A DNA stretch of 52,524 bases from CAVDHB01 sp963608705. Its GTDB lineage: Bacteria > Bacteroidota > Bacteroidia > Bacteroidales > Bacteroidaceae. Of this stretch, positions 31,054-38,391 are shown piece after piece. Position 1 is the stretch's first letter; every line of letters starts with the position of its first letter. The stretch covers positions 1 to 52,524 of the forward strand of contig CAVDHB010000079.1 of assembly GCA_963608705.1 (NCBI GenBank), written 5' to 3'. Both the position numbers and the translations under genes were made by a program. Below the pieces are notes generated by a model. It was not told where the DNA came from. It saw nothing but the letters and a program-made list of their open reading frames with translations, and searched no databases.

Positions 31054-31929
31054 TCAGCCGCGCATCCGCTTCTTGCGGTGCACCGCCTTCTTCACCCGCC
31101 TGAGGTCGAACCCGCAGGTCTCGGCGTCCCGTATTATCTCGTCGATGTCCCTCTTCTCCGTCACGCCGTTGCGCACGCACACCCCGTACACGTCCTGCGC
31201 CGTGGTGTCGGCCAGCTCGTAGAACTTCCGCCCCATGCGGCTGTAGAACTCCTTGTAGCCCGGCTTGCAGTATCGCAGGCCGTTCTGCACCCGCTTCTTG
31301 ATGTAGTCCGTGGAGAGGAAGATGACCCCGCACCTGTCCTCCAGCTTGTTGTAGAGCGAGATGAAGTAGTGGAACACCGGCTCCGTCAGCTTGTCCGCCT
31401 CGTCGAACACCAGCAGGGGGCTGTCCATCTGTATCAGCTCGCCCATCACCAGCCCCCACGTCTCCCGCAGGGTGCAGCCGTCCGCCTTCACGCCCGTCAT
31501 GCGGGCTATCTCCCGCACGAAGTCGCCACGCCGCATGTCCTCCGAGCAGAGGACGTAGAACACCTCCCGGTGCTCGGAGGCGTAAGTCCTGGCCGTGGTG
31601 GTCTTCCCGCATCCCGCGTCGCCCACCACCCACGTCACGTTCGTGTACGCCTGCGCGTCCTCCATGGCGTAGGTGATCTCCTTGAAAGGACGGGTCTCCA
31701 CCGTCACCCATCCCCTGTCGGCGTTCCGTCCGGCTCCCGTCTGGTCGGCGATGGAGCGGAACATCTCGTCCGAGACGTTCTTCCACTTGCCGTTCAGGAT
31801 GGCCGACACCGTGCCGGGGGACGTGCCCCTGAGCGACTCCGCCGCCTTGTTTTGCGAGGGGTAGCGGGCCACGTAGGCCGCCAGCGACTCCCTCACCTCG
31901 TTTTTCTCGTTGTCTGTCAATACTGCCAT
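31054..31929 (-). CDS. MuB-like transposition ATPase
   Basis: The 291-residue protein has an N-terminal helix-turn-helix-like region (NKAAESLRGTSPGTVSAILNGKW, about 27-49). The AAA+ module has Walker A GDAGCGKTT (103-111), Walker B LLVFDE (172-177) and YKQLED-like sensor segments (FISLYNKLEDRCGVIFLSTD). MuB binds target DNA, stimulates the MuA transposase and gives target immunity. It follows the MuA gene, separated by a 327-bp leader with a terminator and a hairpin. Length close to Mu gpB (312). Confidence 0.85.
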   Translation of the reverse strand: MAVLTDNEKNEVRESLAAYVARYPSQNKAAESLRGTSPGTVSAILNGKWKNVSDEMFRSIADQTGAGRNADRGWVTVETRPFKEITYAMEDAQAYTNVTWVVGDAGCGKTTTARTYASEHREVFYVLCSEDMRRGDFVREIARMTGVKADGCTLRETWGLVMGELIQMDSPLLVFDEADKLTEPVFHYFISLYNKLEDRCGVIFLSTDYIKKRVQNGLRYCKPGYKEFYSRMGRKFYELADTTAQDVYGVCVRNGVTEKRDIDEIIRDAETCGFDLRRVKKAVHRKKRMRG

Positions 31930-31955
31930 AATTCGTTGTTGTTGGTTTTCTTTCG

Positions 31956-31999
31956 TGGGGAGCGGAGGAGTCGAACCTCCGCGCGACCGTCCTCCCCTT
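31956..31999 (-). other. tRNA T-arm/acceptor-like hairpin in the MuB leader
   Basis: On the minus strand the sequence contains GGGGAGG, a short spacer, and the perfect 7-bp stem GCGGAGG-TTCGACT-CCTCCGC, followed by TCCCCA. The loop TTCGACT is the tRNA T-loop signature (TTCGANT), and the outer GGGGAG pairs with CTCCCC. There is no D-arm or anticodon arm, so it is not a tRNA gene; it resembles a tRNA-derived minihelix. It lies 27 bp before the MuB start codon. Confidence 0.5.
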
Positions 32000-32067
32000 G
32001 TGTCCCGGCTATCCTCGCGGACCGCCAGGGACTGATATCTATTGTGCAGATCAGGTCATTCACTTTG

Positions 32068-32088
32068 AAAAAGCCCACCGCCGTGGGC
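32068..32088 (-). terminator. Terminator or attenuator between MuA-like and MuB-like genes
   Basis: GCCCAC (32073-32078) pairs with GTGGGC (32083-32088) across a four-base loop. On the minus strand the stem is followed by TTTTTC. It lies about 170 bp downstream of the transposase stop, in the middle of the 327-bp intergenic stretch (31930-32256), which contains no gene. Partial termination would lower MuB relative to MuA. Confidence 0.65.
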
Positions 32089-32256
32089 CGGGTAAAAATA
32101 TTAGGTATAATACATTAAACAAGCGGTTTCCGCCCTCGCGGGCTTCCGCCGCGGAATAAAACAATAACTAATTACCTTAATACCTAAACAAACTACGATC
32201 AACAGACCGCCCCGCCGGGCGTGATGTCATCTTTATGATGTGAATAAACAATAACG

Positions 32257-34422
32257 TCAAAGTTTCCCGGCGCACCTGCGGCGGAACTCCTCCGCCGACA
32301 GCTCCTCCACGTCCGGGTCCTTGCGGACGGGCTCGCCGTGCGCCTCCAGCCCGTCGAAAGTCTCCAGGGACAGCGCCTTGTCCGTGCGGCCCGCGCCCAC
32401 CGGCTCTCCCGCGGCCTCACGCCGCAGCTCCCGGTACTTCGCCAGCCGCCTGTCTATCTCCTCCCTGCCGGAGGCCGACATGGCCAGCGGGCGGTCGGAC
32501 ACCAGCCCGTGCTGCTCCGGGGCTGTCCCGTGGGCGTACTCGACGGCCTTCGCCGCCACGTACCGCTCCACGCGGTCCTCCTCGTTCGCCCGGTGCTCCC
32601 TGGCGATGAACGCCCGCTCCTCCGCCGTCTGCTCCTGCCGCCCCCTGTGGATCGTCATGTAGGTCGAGGCCGTCCGCTCGAAGTGCGTCCCGCCCGCCTT
32701 GTCCACGGAGTACAGCCTTACCGTCCCCATGTCGTTCGGGTCGTACATCACGTAGAACTTCTCGTAGGTGTGCCTCCTGCGCCACTCGTGGTCGGGCACT
32801 CCCGGACGCTCGTACACCTCGTAGGTGTGCTCCCGGCCGTTCACCGTGATGGTGATACCGCCGCTGGTGAACGTCACGGGCTTGCGGGTGCGCACCCAGA
32901 AGATGTCCACCATGTCCTCGTCCGTGATCTCCTCCGTCTCCGGGTTCACCGACTCCTCGTACATCTCCAGCCGGGTCTTCCCCGTGTCCGTCCGCGCGGC
33001 GTTGTTCCACTCCTCCCGCATCCGGGCGTACTTGGCCATCAGCTCCGGCAGGGTGGGCAGGTTCCGTATGTTCGCGTCTATGAACTCCAGGTTGGGGCGG
33101 CTGTCCCTCCGCCTGGCCGTCACGTTCTGTCCCGTGAACGCCCAGTCCCTGTGCAGCACCTCCGCCTGGAACCGCCCGAACGCCGCCTCGATGGTCTTCG
33201 AGCGTCCGTTGTACGGAGCCGTGGGCCTGTGCGTCCGGCACACCTTGTCAAAGAACCCCTCCTTGTCCAGCAGTTTGTAGCCGCTCTGGTTGTCGTACAC
33301 CACCTCGTAGGGCTTGTGGCCGCTCCGCTGCAGGGCCATGCGGAAGGCCCGCATCTGCGCCGTGTGCTCCTCGCTCCCGGTATAGATGTAATAGCCCAGG
33401 AACACCTCCGAGTAGGCGTCCATTATCTCGTACACGTTCACGCTGTACTTGCGCGTGTTGTCGCCCTCCACCCGGTAGTAGAGGTTTATCTTCGTGCCGT
33501 CGCCGTACCACAGCGAGTCCCGCATGGAGGGCAGCAGCGTGCGGTGCTGGCGGGAGTAACGCTCCCGTGCCTTCTTGTCCCCGTACACCGCGTCGTACCA
33601 CAGCGGCTTCACCTCCGCCGACTCGTACCAGGCCCGCAGGTTCGACAGGCTCCTGAGCGGCTTCCAGTACTTCCCCCTGTCTTTCTCCCCGGCCTCCATC
33701 AGCCGGTGGTTCCTCGCCGTGGTCTCCCCGTTGTACTTGGCGAAGATCTGCGCGTTCGTGTACACGGGCACACGGCTCCGCTTCAGGGCCAGCAGGTACT
33801 CGCCCACCTCGCCCGTGATCTTCAGCGTGTGGGCGTTGCCCAGCTTGCCGCTCACGAGGCTCCGGAAACCCTCCGCCTTGTACCGCCGCATCCTCTCCTT
33901 CAGCCGCTCCAGGCTCTTCGGCAGGGTGTGGCCGGTGAGTCCACGCAGGCGCTCGCATTCCTCGCCCACCTTCTTCCACAGGTCGCTCCGTCTGTAGGGG
34001 TTCTTGCAGCGGTTGCGGGTGGAGACCATCGTGTTGTAACAATCCATGAGCTCCCGCAGCGCCGTGGCGTTCGCCACGTACTCCCGCATGATCCCCGGCT
34101 CCAGGTGCGTCTCCGCACCGTTCTTCAGGTAGGTGTAGGCGGCGAACCACTCCTTCGTCTCCCTGTCCGGCACAGGCCCCGCGTCCCCCGGCTCCGCCAG
34201 AAGCTCCACGGGATTGCCGTGCCGCTCGATGAACGCCCGGCGGTACTTCGCCGGCAGGGACTGGAAATCGTACAACGCCACACGTCCGTTACAACCCCGG
34301 CGAGCTATACTTATCTCTTTGCGAATTACAAGATTCTGATAAGTCGTTCTGCTCATTACAGGTCGTTCTCCTCCTGTCAGTTCGGCGAAAGTCACGCACA
34401 CGCAGCCTTTGTACTTTTCCAT
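32257..34422 (-). CDS. MuA-like DDE transposase
   Basis: The 721-residue protein has an N-terminal helix-turn-helix (about 11-50; ELTGGERPVMSRTTYQNLVIRKEISIARRGCNG) resembling MuA DNA-binding domains. The catalytic core has acidic residues Asp308 (WYGDGTKI), Asp335 (EIMDAYSE), Asp377 (VVYDNQSG) and Glu412 (SKTIEAAFGRFQAE). The domain III region (KTIEAAFGRFQAE onward) includes SDRPLAMSASGREEIDRRL (about 635-653). It cuts and joins phage ends to random targets in integration and replicative transposition. Larger than MuA (663). Confidence 0.9.
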   Translation of the reverse strand: MEKYKGCVCVTFAELTGGERPVMSRTTYQNLVIRKEISIARRGCNGRVALYDFQSLPAKYRRAFIERHGNPVELLAEPGDAGPVPDRETKEWFAAYTYLKNGAETHLEPGIMREYVANATALRELMDCYNTMVSTRNRCKNPYRRSDLWKKVGEECERLRGLTGHTLPKSLERLKERMRRYKAEGFRSLVSGKLGNAHTLKITGEVGEYLLALKRSRVPVYTNAQIFAKYNGETTARNHRLMEAGEKDRGKYWKPLRSLSNLRAWYESAEVKPLWYDAVYGDKKARERYSRQHRTLLPSMRDSLWYGDGTKINLYYRVEGDNTRKYSVNVYEIMDAYSEVFLGYYIYTGSEEHTAQMRAFRMALQRSGHKPYEVVYDNQSGYKLLDKEGFFDKVCRTHRPTAPYNGRSKTIEAAFGRFQAEVLHRDWAFTGQNVTARRRDSRPNLEFIDANIRNLPTLPELMAKYARMREEWNNAARTDTGKTRLEMYEESVNPETEEITDEDMVDIFWVRTRKPVTFTSGGITITVNGREHTYEVYERPGVPDHEWRRRHTYEKFYVMYDPNDMGTVRLYSVDKAGGTHFERTASTYMTIHRGRQEQTAEERAFIAREHRANEEDRVERYVAAKAVEYAHGTAPEQHGLVSDRPLAMSASGREEIDRRLAKYRELRREAAGEPVGAGRTDKALSLETFDGLEAHGEPVRKDPDVEELSAEEFRRRCAGKL

Positions 34423-34429
34423 GGCGATA

Positions 34430-34627
34430 TTATTTTAAGGAAGTTCTGTGCGTCCCGTCATCGCCCCCCTCCTCGTCATCCTTGGAGAGGAGTACCCAGG
34501 CGGGAAAGGCTGCGAGCACCATCATCACAAGGGCGAAAAAGCACCCCTGCAAGTCCGGACTGCCGTTTAGATAGCCCGCCGCAACCACCATCCCGATAAA
34601 CGAGATTGTAAACTGTATCTTTTTCAT
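34430..34627 (-). CDS. Small membrane protein, 65 residues
   Basis: MKKIQFTISFIGMVVAAGYLNGSPDLQGCFFALVMMVLAAFPAWVLLSKDDEEGGDDG starts at 34627. It has two hydrophobic helices (about 7-18 and 29-47) and a charged acidic tail. An alternative start at 34648 would lengthen it by seven residues. It is in the early operon right before the transposase, 7 bp away. Function unknown; possibly superinfection exclusion or a toxin-like membrane protein. Confidence 0.5.
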   Translation of the reverse strand: MKKIQFTISFIGMVVAAGYLNGSPDLQGCFFALVMMVLAAFPAWVLLSKDDEEGGDDGTHRTSLK

Positions 34628-34644
34628 GTCTGTCCATTTTAACA

Positions 34645-34848
34645 TCAATCATCGGAACCGGAGTTCTCCGTATCCCTTTCTTTCATCTTCCCGACCAAAG
34701 CGTCCGCAGCCTCGCAAGCCCGTTCCGCCATCAAGTCAAAAAGTCCCGTATGATAAGGAGTGTCCTTATCCATCTGGGCGATCCAGATTAGATATATCCG
34801 CACAGTCAATAACCGGCGCATACGTTCGACATTAAACTTTACGCTCAT
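34645..34848 (-). CDS. Small early protein, 67 residues
   Basis: MSVKFNVERMRRLLTVRIYLIWIAQMDKDTPYHTGLFDLMAERACEAADALVGKMKERDTENSG is basic in the first half and acidic at the end. It overlaps the Ner-like gene by 4 bp, indicating coupling. No domain is recognised. It is second in the early operon. Confidence 0.55.
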   Translation of the reverse strand: MSVKFNVERMRRLLTVRIYLIWIAQMDKDTPYHTGLFDLMAERACEAADALVGKMKERDTENSGSDD

Positions 34849-35063
34849 ACCCTAACAGTCTCCTTGTAAGGGTTCTCCAGTATGCGGGTCTCGCACAGCT
34901 TGCCGCCATGATTCAGCACCCACGCCCTTATTTTCCCGGCGTTGCCGCCGACTGTACTGTAGGCCAAAGCCCGCTGGACACTTCGGACAGTCACACCCCA
35001 CGTACGGGCAGCCTCACATTGGAGACCGGGAGAGGCGATGATTCTTCTTTCTTTTCTTTCCAT
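34845..35063 (-). CDS. Ner/Cro-like small DNA-binding protein
   Basis: The 72-residue protein contains LQCEAARTWGVTVRSVQRALAYSTVGGNAGKIRAWVLNHGG, which reads as a helix-turn-helix. It is the first gene of the early operon, divergent from the repressor. In Mu, Ner occupies this position and shuts off early and repressor transcription. Position, size and an apparent DNA-binding fold support the Ner-like role; identity is by analogy. Confidence 0.65.
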   Translation of the reverse strand: MERKERRIIASPGLQCEAARTWGVTVRSVQRALAYSTVGGNAGKIRAWVLNHGGKLCETRILENPYKETVRV

Positions 35064-35122
35064 ACTTGTTTTACTTTGATTATTTCCGTAACTTTGAAGC
35101 CGTGTCGTTCACGACAACGGTG

Positions 35123-35185
35123 CAAAGATAGTGCGCATTTGCGAACAAACAAAATAAAATGGAGATAAATTTACGCATTAGCGAA
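35123..35185. promoter_or_regulatory. Early promoter and repressor operators
   Basis: On the minus strand CAAA (-33, TTTG) at 35150-35153 and TATCTTTG (-7) at 35123-35130 are spaced 19 bp, forming the early promoter. The near-palindrome CGCATTTGCGAA (35134-35145) lies between the boxes. A close copy CGCATTAGCGAA (35174-35185) lies exactly 40 bp away, at the start of the repressor gene, just after TAAATTTA (35166-35173), a weak -7 box for the plus strand. A third copy (35359-35368) is inside the repressor gene. The pattern suggests repression of both promoters and looping. Confidence 0.75.
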
Positions 35186-35200
35186 TAATTAACAAATAGC

Positions 35201-35851
35201 ATGACCATAAACGAACGTTTTAAAATTATCATTGAGACCCTTTTTGAAGGAAATAAAAGAGCTTTTTCAATCAAAATAGGGGTAAATCCTACAGTTATCG
35301 AAAATGTAGTAGGAAAAAGGATGGGTAAGCCTTCTTATGATGTTCTTGAAAAGATATGCGCTAATGCGAATATATCTCCCAATTGGCTTCTTACAGGAGA
35401 GGGTGAAATGACTAACACGCCTGACAGAGATAGTATAATCAAGTCTACAACTGCTGACAGCGGAATACCACTTATTCCAATTGATGCAATGGCTGGAATT
35501 TTTACAGGTGAACAGACCGTAATGCTTGACGAATGCGAAAAGTTCATTGTACCTGCCTTTAGAAACGCAGATTTTCTCATTCACGTTCGAGGAGATTCCA
35601 TGTTTCCTAAATATCAATCTGGAGATCTTGTAGCATGCAAGATGCTATCTTTAACCGATTTGTTTTTTCAATGGGGAAAAGCCTATGTCATAAATACGGA
35701 TCAAGGGGCATTGATAAAAAAAGTTCAACCTGGTAAAAATGAAGAGACCGTACGGCTTGTTAGCGAAAACCCTGAATACAAACCTTTCGAAATTCCTCGC
35801 TCATGCATTTATCAGATAGCCCTTGTACAAGGAATAATAAGAGTAGAATAA
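35201..35851 (+). CDS. Phage repressor with S24 (LexA-like) peptidase domain
   Basis: The 216-residue protein has an N-terminal helix-turn-helix (RAFSIKIGVNPTVIENVVGKRMGKPSYDVLEKICANANISPNWLLTGEGEM, about 20-70). The S24 domain has the Ser in VRGDSMFPKYQSGD (about 129-142) and Lys in GALIKKVQP (about 169-177). This is the CI-type architecture that self-cleaves upon RecA activation, keeping lysogeny until DNA damage. It lies divergent from the early operon and is bordered by near-palindromic operators. Mu c has a different architecture, so the switch is lambda-like. Confidence 0.85.
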   Translation: MTINERFKIIIETLFEGNKRAFSIKIGVNPTVIENVVGKRMGKPSYDVLEKICANANISPNWLLTGEGEMTNTPDRDSIIKSTTADSGIPLIPIDAMAGIFTGEQTVMLDECEKFIVPAFRNADFLIHVRGDSMFPKYQSGDLVACKMLSLTDLFFQWGKAYVINTDQGALIKKVQPGKNEETVRLVSENPEYKPFEIPRSCIYQIALVQGIIRVE

Positions 35852-36230
35852 CTAGGCAGCATTAGCAAGTTCTTCTGATAGAAACGAGAAGGGAAAGAGG
35901 GTGTAAGACTAAAAAACGATAAAGTGCTTATTTTCAACTTAATAAGTGAATTTATGGGGTGCTGAATCCTGTAAAGAGGTGGCATTATCCCTCCTTGAAA
36001 ACGTCCAAATACCACCTTTTTTGTCGTTTTTAGGTCGTTATAGGGGGCTGAAACGTCATTTTTTGTGTTAAAAATGAATATCCAACAGAATATCCAAGTG
36101 AATATCCAACTCCATTTTAACCATTTGAGCACCGTTCGAACAGTCGAAAAAAGGAGAGGAGAGAGCAGGAAGACAGGGAAGGGTATGAAAAAAGCCGCAT
36201 AAGCAGCTTATTACACTCATAGCAAGGCAT
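35852..36230. other. 379-bp gap with three 12-bp iterons
   Basis: No gene is convincing. GAATATCCAA is repeated at 36076, 36088 and 36100 with 12-bp period. The stretch lies about 0.8 kb from the genetic left end, comparable with the Mu internal activation (enhancer) sequence, so it may be a transpososome enhancer or a repressor/Ner binding region. A Trp-Ile-Phe-rich open frame on the minus strand results from the repeats and looks spurious. Confidence 0.45.
36076..36109. repeat. Direct repeats GAATATCCAA, three copies
   Basis: Three copies at 36076, 36088 and 36100 are separated by exactly 12 bp, a little over one helix turn, so proteins bound to them would be rotated progressively around the helix. 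Nothing else in the surrounding gap is repeated. Confidence 0.6.
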
Positions 36231-36443
36231 TTACACTTCCCTGTGACAGCGAATCAGATGCGACTGGTAAACAATCGCACGTCCGGTCACTTTCATCACT
36301 CCGTCACCCAGTCCCGCATGAAGCAAAGCACCCTTGGTCATCCCTATCTCAGCCTCCGAGAACCGCTCAAATATAGCCGAAACAGACCCGAAGAAGTATA
36401 TCTTCTTAGTCCGTATAATCTGCACCATAATCACCTTTGTCAT
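36231..36443 (-). CDS. Small phage protein near the left end
   Basis: The 70-residue protein MTKVIMVQIIRTKKIYFFGSVSAIFERFSEAEIGMTKGALLHAGLGDGVMKVTGRAIVYQSHLIRCHREV starts at 36443 (or 36428). It has a recognisable motif, (K/Y)YFFGSVSAIFERFSEAEIG, that recurs in Bacteroidales prophages. It has a good promoter (36472-36479) and converges with the repressor. Its role is unknown; position outside the repressor suggests it is expressed from the prophage. Confidence 0.6.
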   Translation of the reverse strand: MTKVIMVQIIRTKKIYFFGSVSAIFERFSEAEIGMTKGALLHAGLGDGVMKVTGRAIVYQSHLIRCHREV

Positions 36444-36471
36444 AACATCATTATTTGGAAATAAAACACTG

Positions 36472-36479
36472 CAAATATA
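36472..36479 (-). promoter_or_regulatory. -7 box upstream of the 36231-36443 gene
   Basis: The minus strand reads TATATTTG, a good Bacteroidales -7 box, 28 bp before the start at 36443. Confidence 0.55.
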
Positions 36480-36860
36480 CCAAATAATAACTATATGGAA
36501 GAATCAAACAAGGAAAACAGCAATAAAACAACCAATGAATCACAAATAATCCACATCACACCAACACAAAAACAAAGCTCCAGGAAGCCCTCCACACAGC
36601 CAAGACGGCACAATCCCTCAAGTCCCCATAAAACACCTCAGAAACGCCCTAAAACACCTTCCAAACACCCTAAAAACACCTACAGACACCCCCAATGTAA
36701 ACAAAACCGTTCAAATCCTCGAACACCCCCATTCAAATGTTCAAGCAATGTAAGCCAATGTAACATTCCTCACACGTTTCGTTTCGACCCCTCACGTCCT
36801 TCAAATCGCCCATAACTCCCAATAAGCCAACACTATCCACCCAATCCTCCAATCCCACAA
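36480..36860 (+). other. C/A-rich left-end region
   Basis: About 380 bp with strong strand asymmetry: runs of AAACACC and CCCTAAAACACC on the plus strand, few T and G. A 106-residue open frame (36495-36815) is very rich in Lys, Pro, Thr and Ser and is likely spurious. The region contains the inner left-end transposase site (36768-36788) and is probably a non-coding part of the phage end. Confidence 0.5.
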
Positions 36861-36878
36861 CCTCACACGTTTCGTTTT
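36768..36878 (-). repeat. Left-end transposase sites L1 and L2
   Basis: On the plus strand CCTCACACGTTTCGTTTT (36861-36878) and CCTCACACGTTTCGTTTCGAC (36768-36788) contain the inverted form of the right-end motif; they are 93 bp apart. Read from the left end inward, L1 starts 10 bp from the terminus, as R1 does from the right end. A weaker relative, CTCACGTCC, follows at about 36790. Spacing between sites differs on the two ends, as in Mu. Confidence 0.65.
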
Positions 36879-36885
36879 ATCCCCC

Positions 36886-37950
36886 TTACTTGTCGGAGCA
36901 CTTACGAAACTGTCTGTATGTTTTTCCTCCGAGTTCGAACGTACGCATCTCACGGAGTTTCCCGTACTTCTCAAGACCTTTCACCACCTCGGCTATAAAT
37001 GGGTCTTTATCACCATAAAATATCATTTCGCCTCCTTCGGGGTTCTTCACAGAGAACTGCGTCGCTCCTCTGGGATGTCTAGACACCTTGATTCCTGTTT
37101 CTTTCTCATGTGCTTTCAGCTCCCTTTCCAACTTGTTGAATACCGGCTGGCTTCCCTTCCATCCGAGGTTGCCGTGCTTTTCCTCGGCCAGGAGTCTCAT
37201 GACCTCGTATAGCGGAATCGCATGGCGTTTGTTTTGATTTGTCATTCGCTCGTTTAGACTCTTTATCGCACGTCTTGACTCCAACAGATTATTAATATCT
37301 CCAAGGCTTTTGTCTGACAGTCTCATATTGCCATCGGTGTCAATCTCATAGATGTTGTTGTCAGAGCCTTGCGCATACGCTTTCCCATGCTCATCAAAAT
37401 CAGTCGCGGTTATAAACCACTTGTTAAACAACAGCTCTTTTTTGTTTGGCTTTAAAAATGCTACGTGTCTCTTGAATTTAACAAGACGATATCCGCTTTT
37501 TAAAGTCCTTATATGCATATCCCTTAGCGGTGCCCTCTTGAATTGTGCCGTAAAACTGTCTTTCGTTTGGAGTCTTGACTTGTAGCTTGACTGATAGTCG
37601 GACTCGTTAAGTATGAGTTTAAATCCTTGAAATTGGAATTCGTTAAAACTAATATCAATTACATATATAATGGTTCTATTTCCCAAAGATGATATTCTGT
37701 AATGGCATGAACCCAACTCTCCGCCTAACAATTGTGCTTTAAGGAGAGTGTCCTCTCTTACCGTCTCTGTATTCCGACCTATTTCAAAAATTGCATTTTG
37801 GAATAATCTTAACCATTGCACGCATGTATTAAAATATCCTTTCCATTCTCTATAAGGAAATGGATTCCCGAAATTGGAGTCGCAAATGCGATTTACCATC
37901 TCAGATACCTGGGGAGATAAACATTGGAAAATTCTTTTATCGCTTTTCAT
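36886..37950 (-). pseudogene. Host gene interrupted by the prophage
   Basis: It encodes 354 residues from MKSDKRIFQC (start 37950), overlapping the upstream 66-residue gene by 14 bp. The final TAA is the first triplet of the phage terminus. Without the prophage the frame continues into positions 1-54. The sequence has no domain I recognise: mixed charged helices with a Tyr-rich middle (SDYQSSYKSRLQTKDSFT) and a C-terminal winged-helix-like end (ELKAHEKETGIKVSRHPRGATQFSVKNPEGG). Coupling to the small upstream gene suggests a two-gene unit such as a toxin-antitoxin or defence pair, but this is only a possibility. Confidence 0.65.
36889..36892. repeat. Target-site duplication, right copy (CTTG)
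   Basis: Matches 51-54; the base after it (T) also matches the base that would follow the left copy, giving the 5-bp variant CTTGT (36889-36893). Confidence 0.6.
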
Positions 37951-38137
37951 GCTTACTGGCCGCATTATCTGCAATATTATAGAAGTTTCTCATTGCTTCA
38001 TCCAAAGGAATGAACCCTTGTTTTCGTATGTACTCCTTGACATCCTCATCTGTAAGGATGGCTTCATTTCCAACATTTTCTAAAATGGAAGCCTCTTCAC
38101 GATTCTTTTCTCTAATCATTACTTTTCTCTTTTCCAT
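37937..38137 (-). CDS. Small helical protein, partner of the interrupted gene
   Basis: The 66-residue protein MEKRKVMIREKNREEASILENVGNEAILTDEDVKEYIRKQGFIPLDEAMRNFYNIADNAASKHEKR is charged and helical. It has its own promoter (-7 at 38174-38181) and overlaps the next gene by 14 bp. The pattern suggests an antitoxin-like or regulatory partner, but no antitoxin family is recognised. Confidence 0.6.
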   Translation of the reverse strand: MEKRKVMIREKNREEASILENVGNEAILTDEDVKEYIRKQGFIPLDEAMRNFYNIADNAASKHEKR

Positions 38138-38173
38138 GGTTCTGCTTCTTACTTATACATATTTAGTTCTCGG

Positions 38174-38181
38174 CAAATATA
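38174..38181 (-). promoter_or_regulatory. -7 box for the 66-residue gene
   Basis: The minus strand reads TATATTTG, 36 bp upstream of the start at 38137; the spacing gives a leader of about 29 bases. The -33 box is not clear. Confidence 0.5.
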
Positions 38182-38365
38182 CGGACAATTCCCGTCATGG
38201 GGAAGAGGACACGGTGATAAATTGGGTACTTCCTTTATGATTCCCAACGCCTAAAGAGTGGGCGGCTCTTCTTTTGAAGATGGCTGACGGCAGACGGGAT
38301 TAAGACCTGCCATCAGCCTGTCGTTCCAAAGGGGCTACCCACCAGCCAAATCGTCCGTCTTGGAG

Positions 38366-38391
38366 TTGGTGGTACGATTGCGGATAATCAT
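38366..38391 (-). repeat. 26-bp inverted repeat, left copy
   Basis: The minus strand reads ATGATTATCCGCAATCGTAC followed by CACCAA, identical over 26 bp to 52335-52360. It joins directly to the ferredoxin-type gene fragment, whose normal continuation is lost from here leftward. It is probably the end of an IS1595-type element or a recombination site. No transposase gene remains on the left. Confidence 0.6.

Larger units (their letters stand above)
55..36888 (-). mobile_element. Mu-like transposable prophage, apparently complete
   Basis: It carries MuA-like DDE transposase, MuB-like ATPase, a Mu-type head module and a full tail and lysis set. The two ends read inward as TAATCCCGAC and TAAGGGGGAT, each followed directly by AAAACGAAA(C/T)GTG. 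They lie between duplicated CTTG and split a host frame that rejoins on excision. The genetic left end (repressor, transposase) is at the right. GC content is visibly far above the AT-rich flanks. The length is about 36.83 kb, close to Mu. The termini do not begin with the TG typical of Mu, so the exact end base is uncertain by 1 bp. Confidence 0.85.

Noticed and set aside
31956..32040. Possible tRNA gene before MuB
   Set aside because: A T-arm and partial acceptor are present but no D-arm or anticodon arm can be fitted, so it is only tRNA-like.
35812..36132. Minus-strand frame with WIF repeats overlapping the repressor end
   Set aside because: The repeated peptide is only the translation of the 12-bp iterons; it overlaps the repressor antisense and has no domain.
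36495..36815. Plus-strand 106-residue open frame
   Set aside because: Extremely Lys/Pro/Thr rich product of a C/A-biased, repeat-containing stretch that includes a transposase site; no promoter or domain.
1..36888. Diversity-generating retroelement, as in some Bacteroides Mu-like phages
   Set aside because: No reverse transcriptase and no template/variable repeat pair were found; fibre variation appears to be by inversion.
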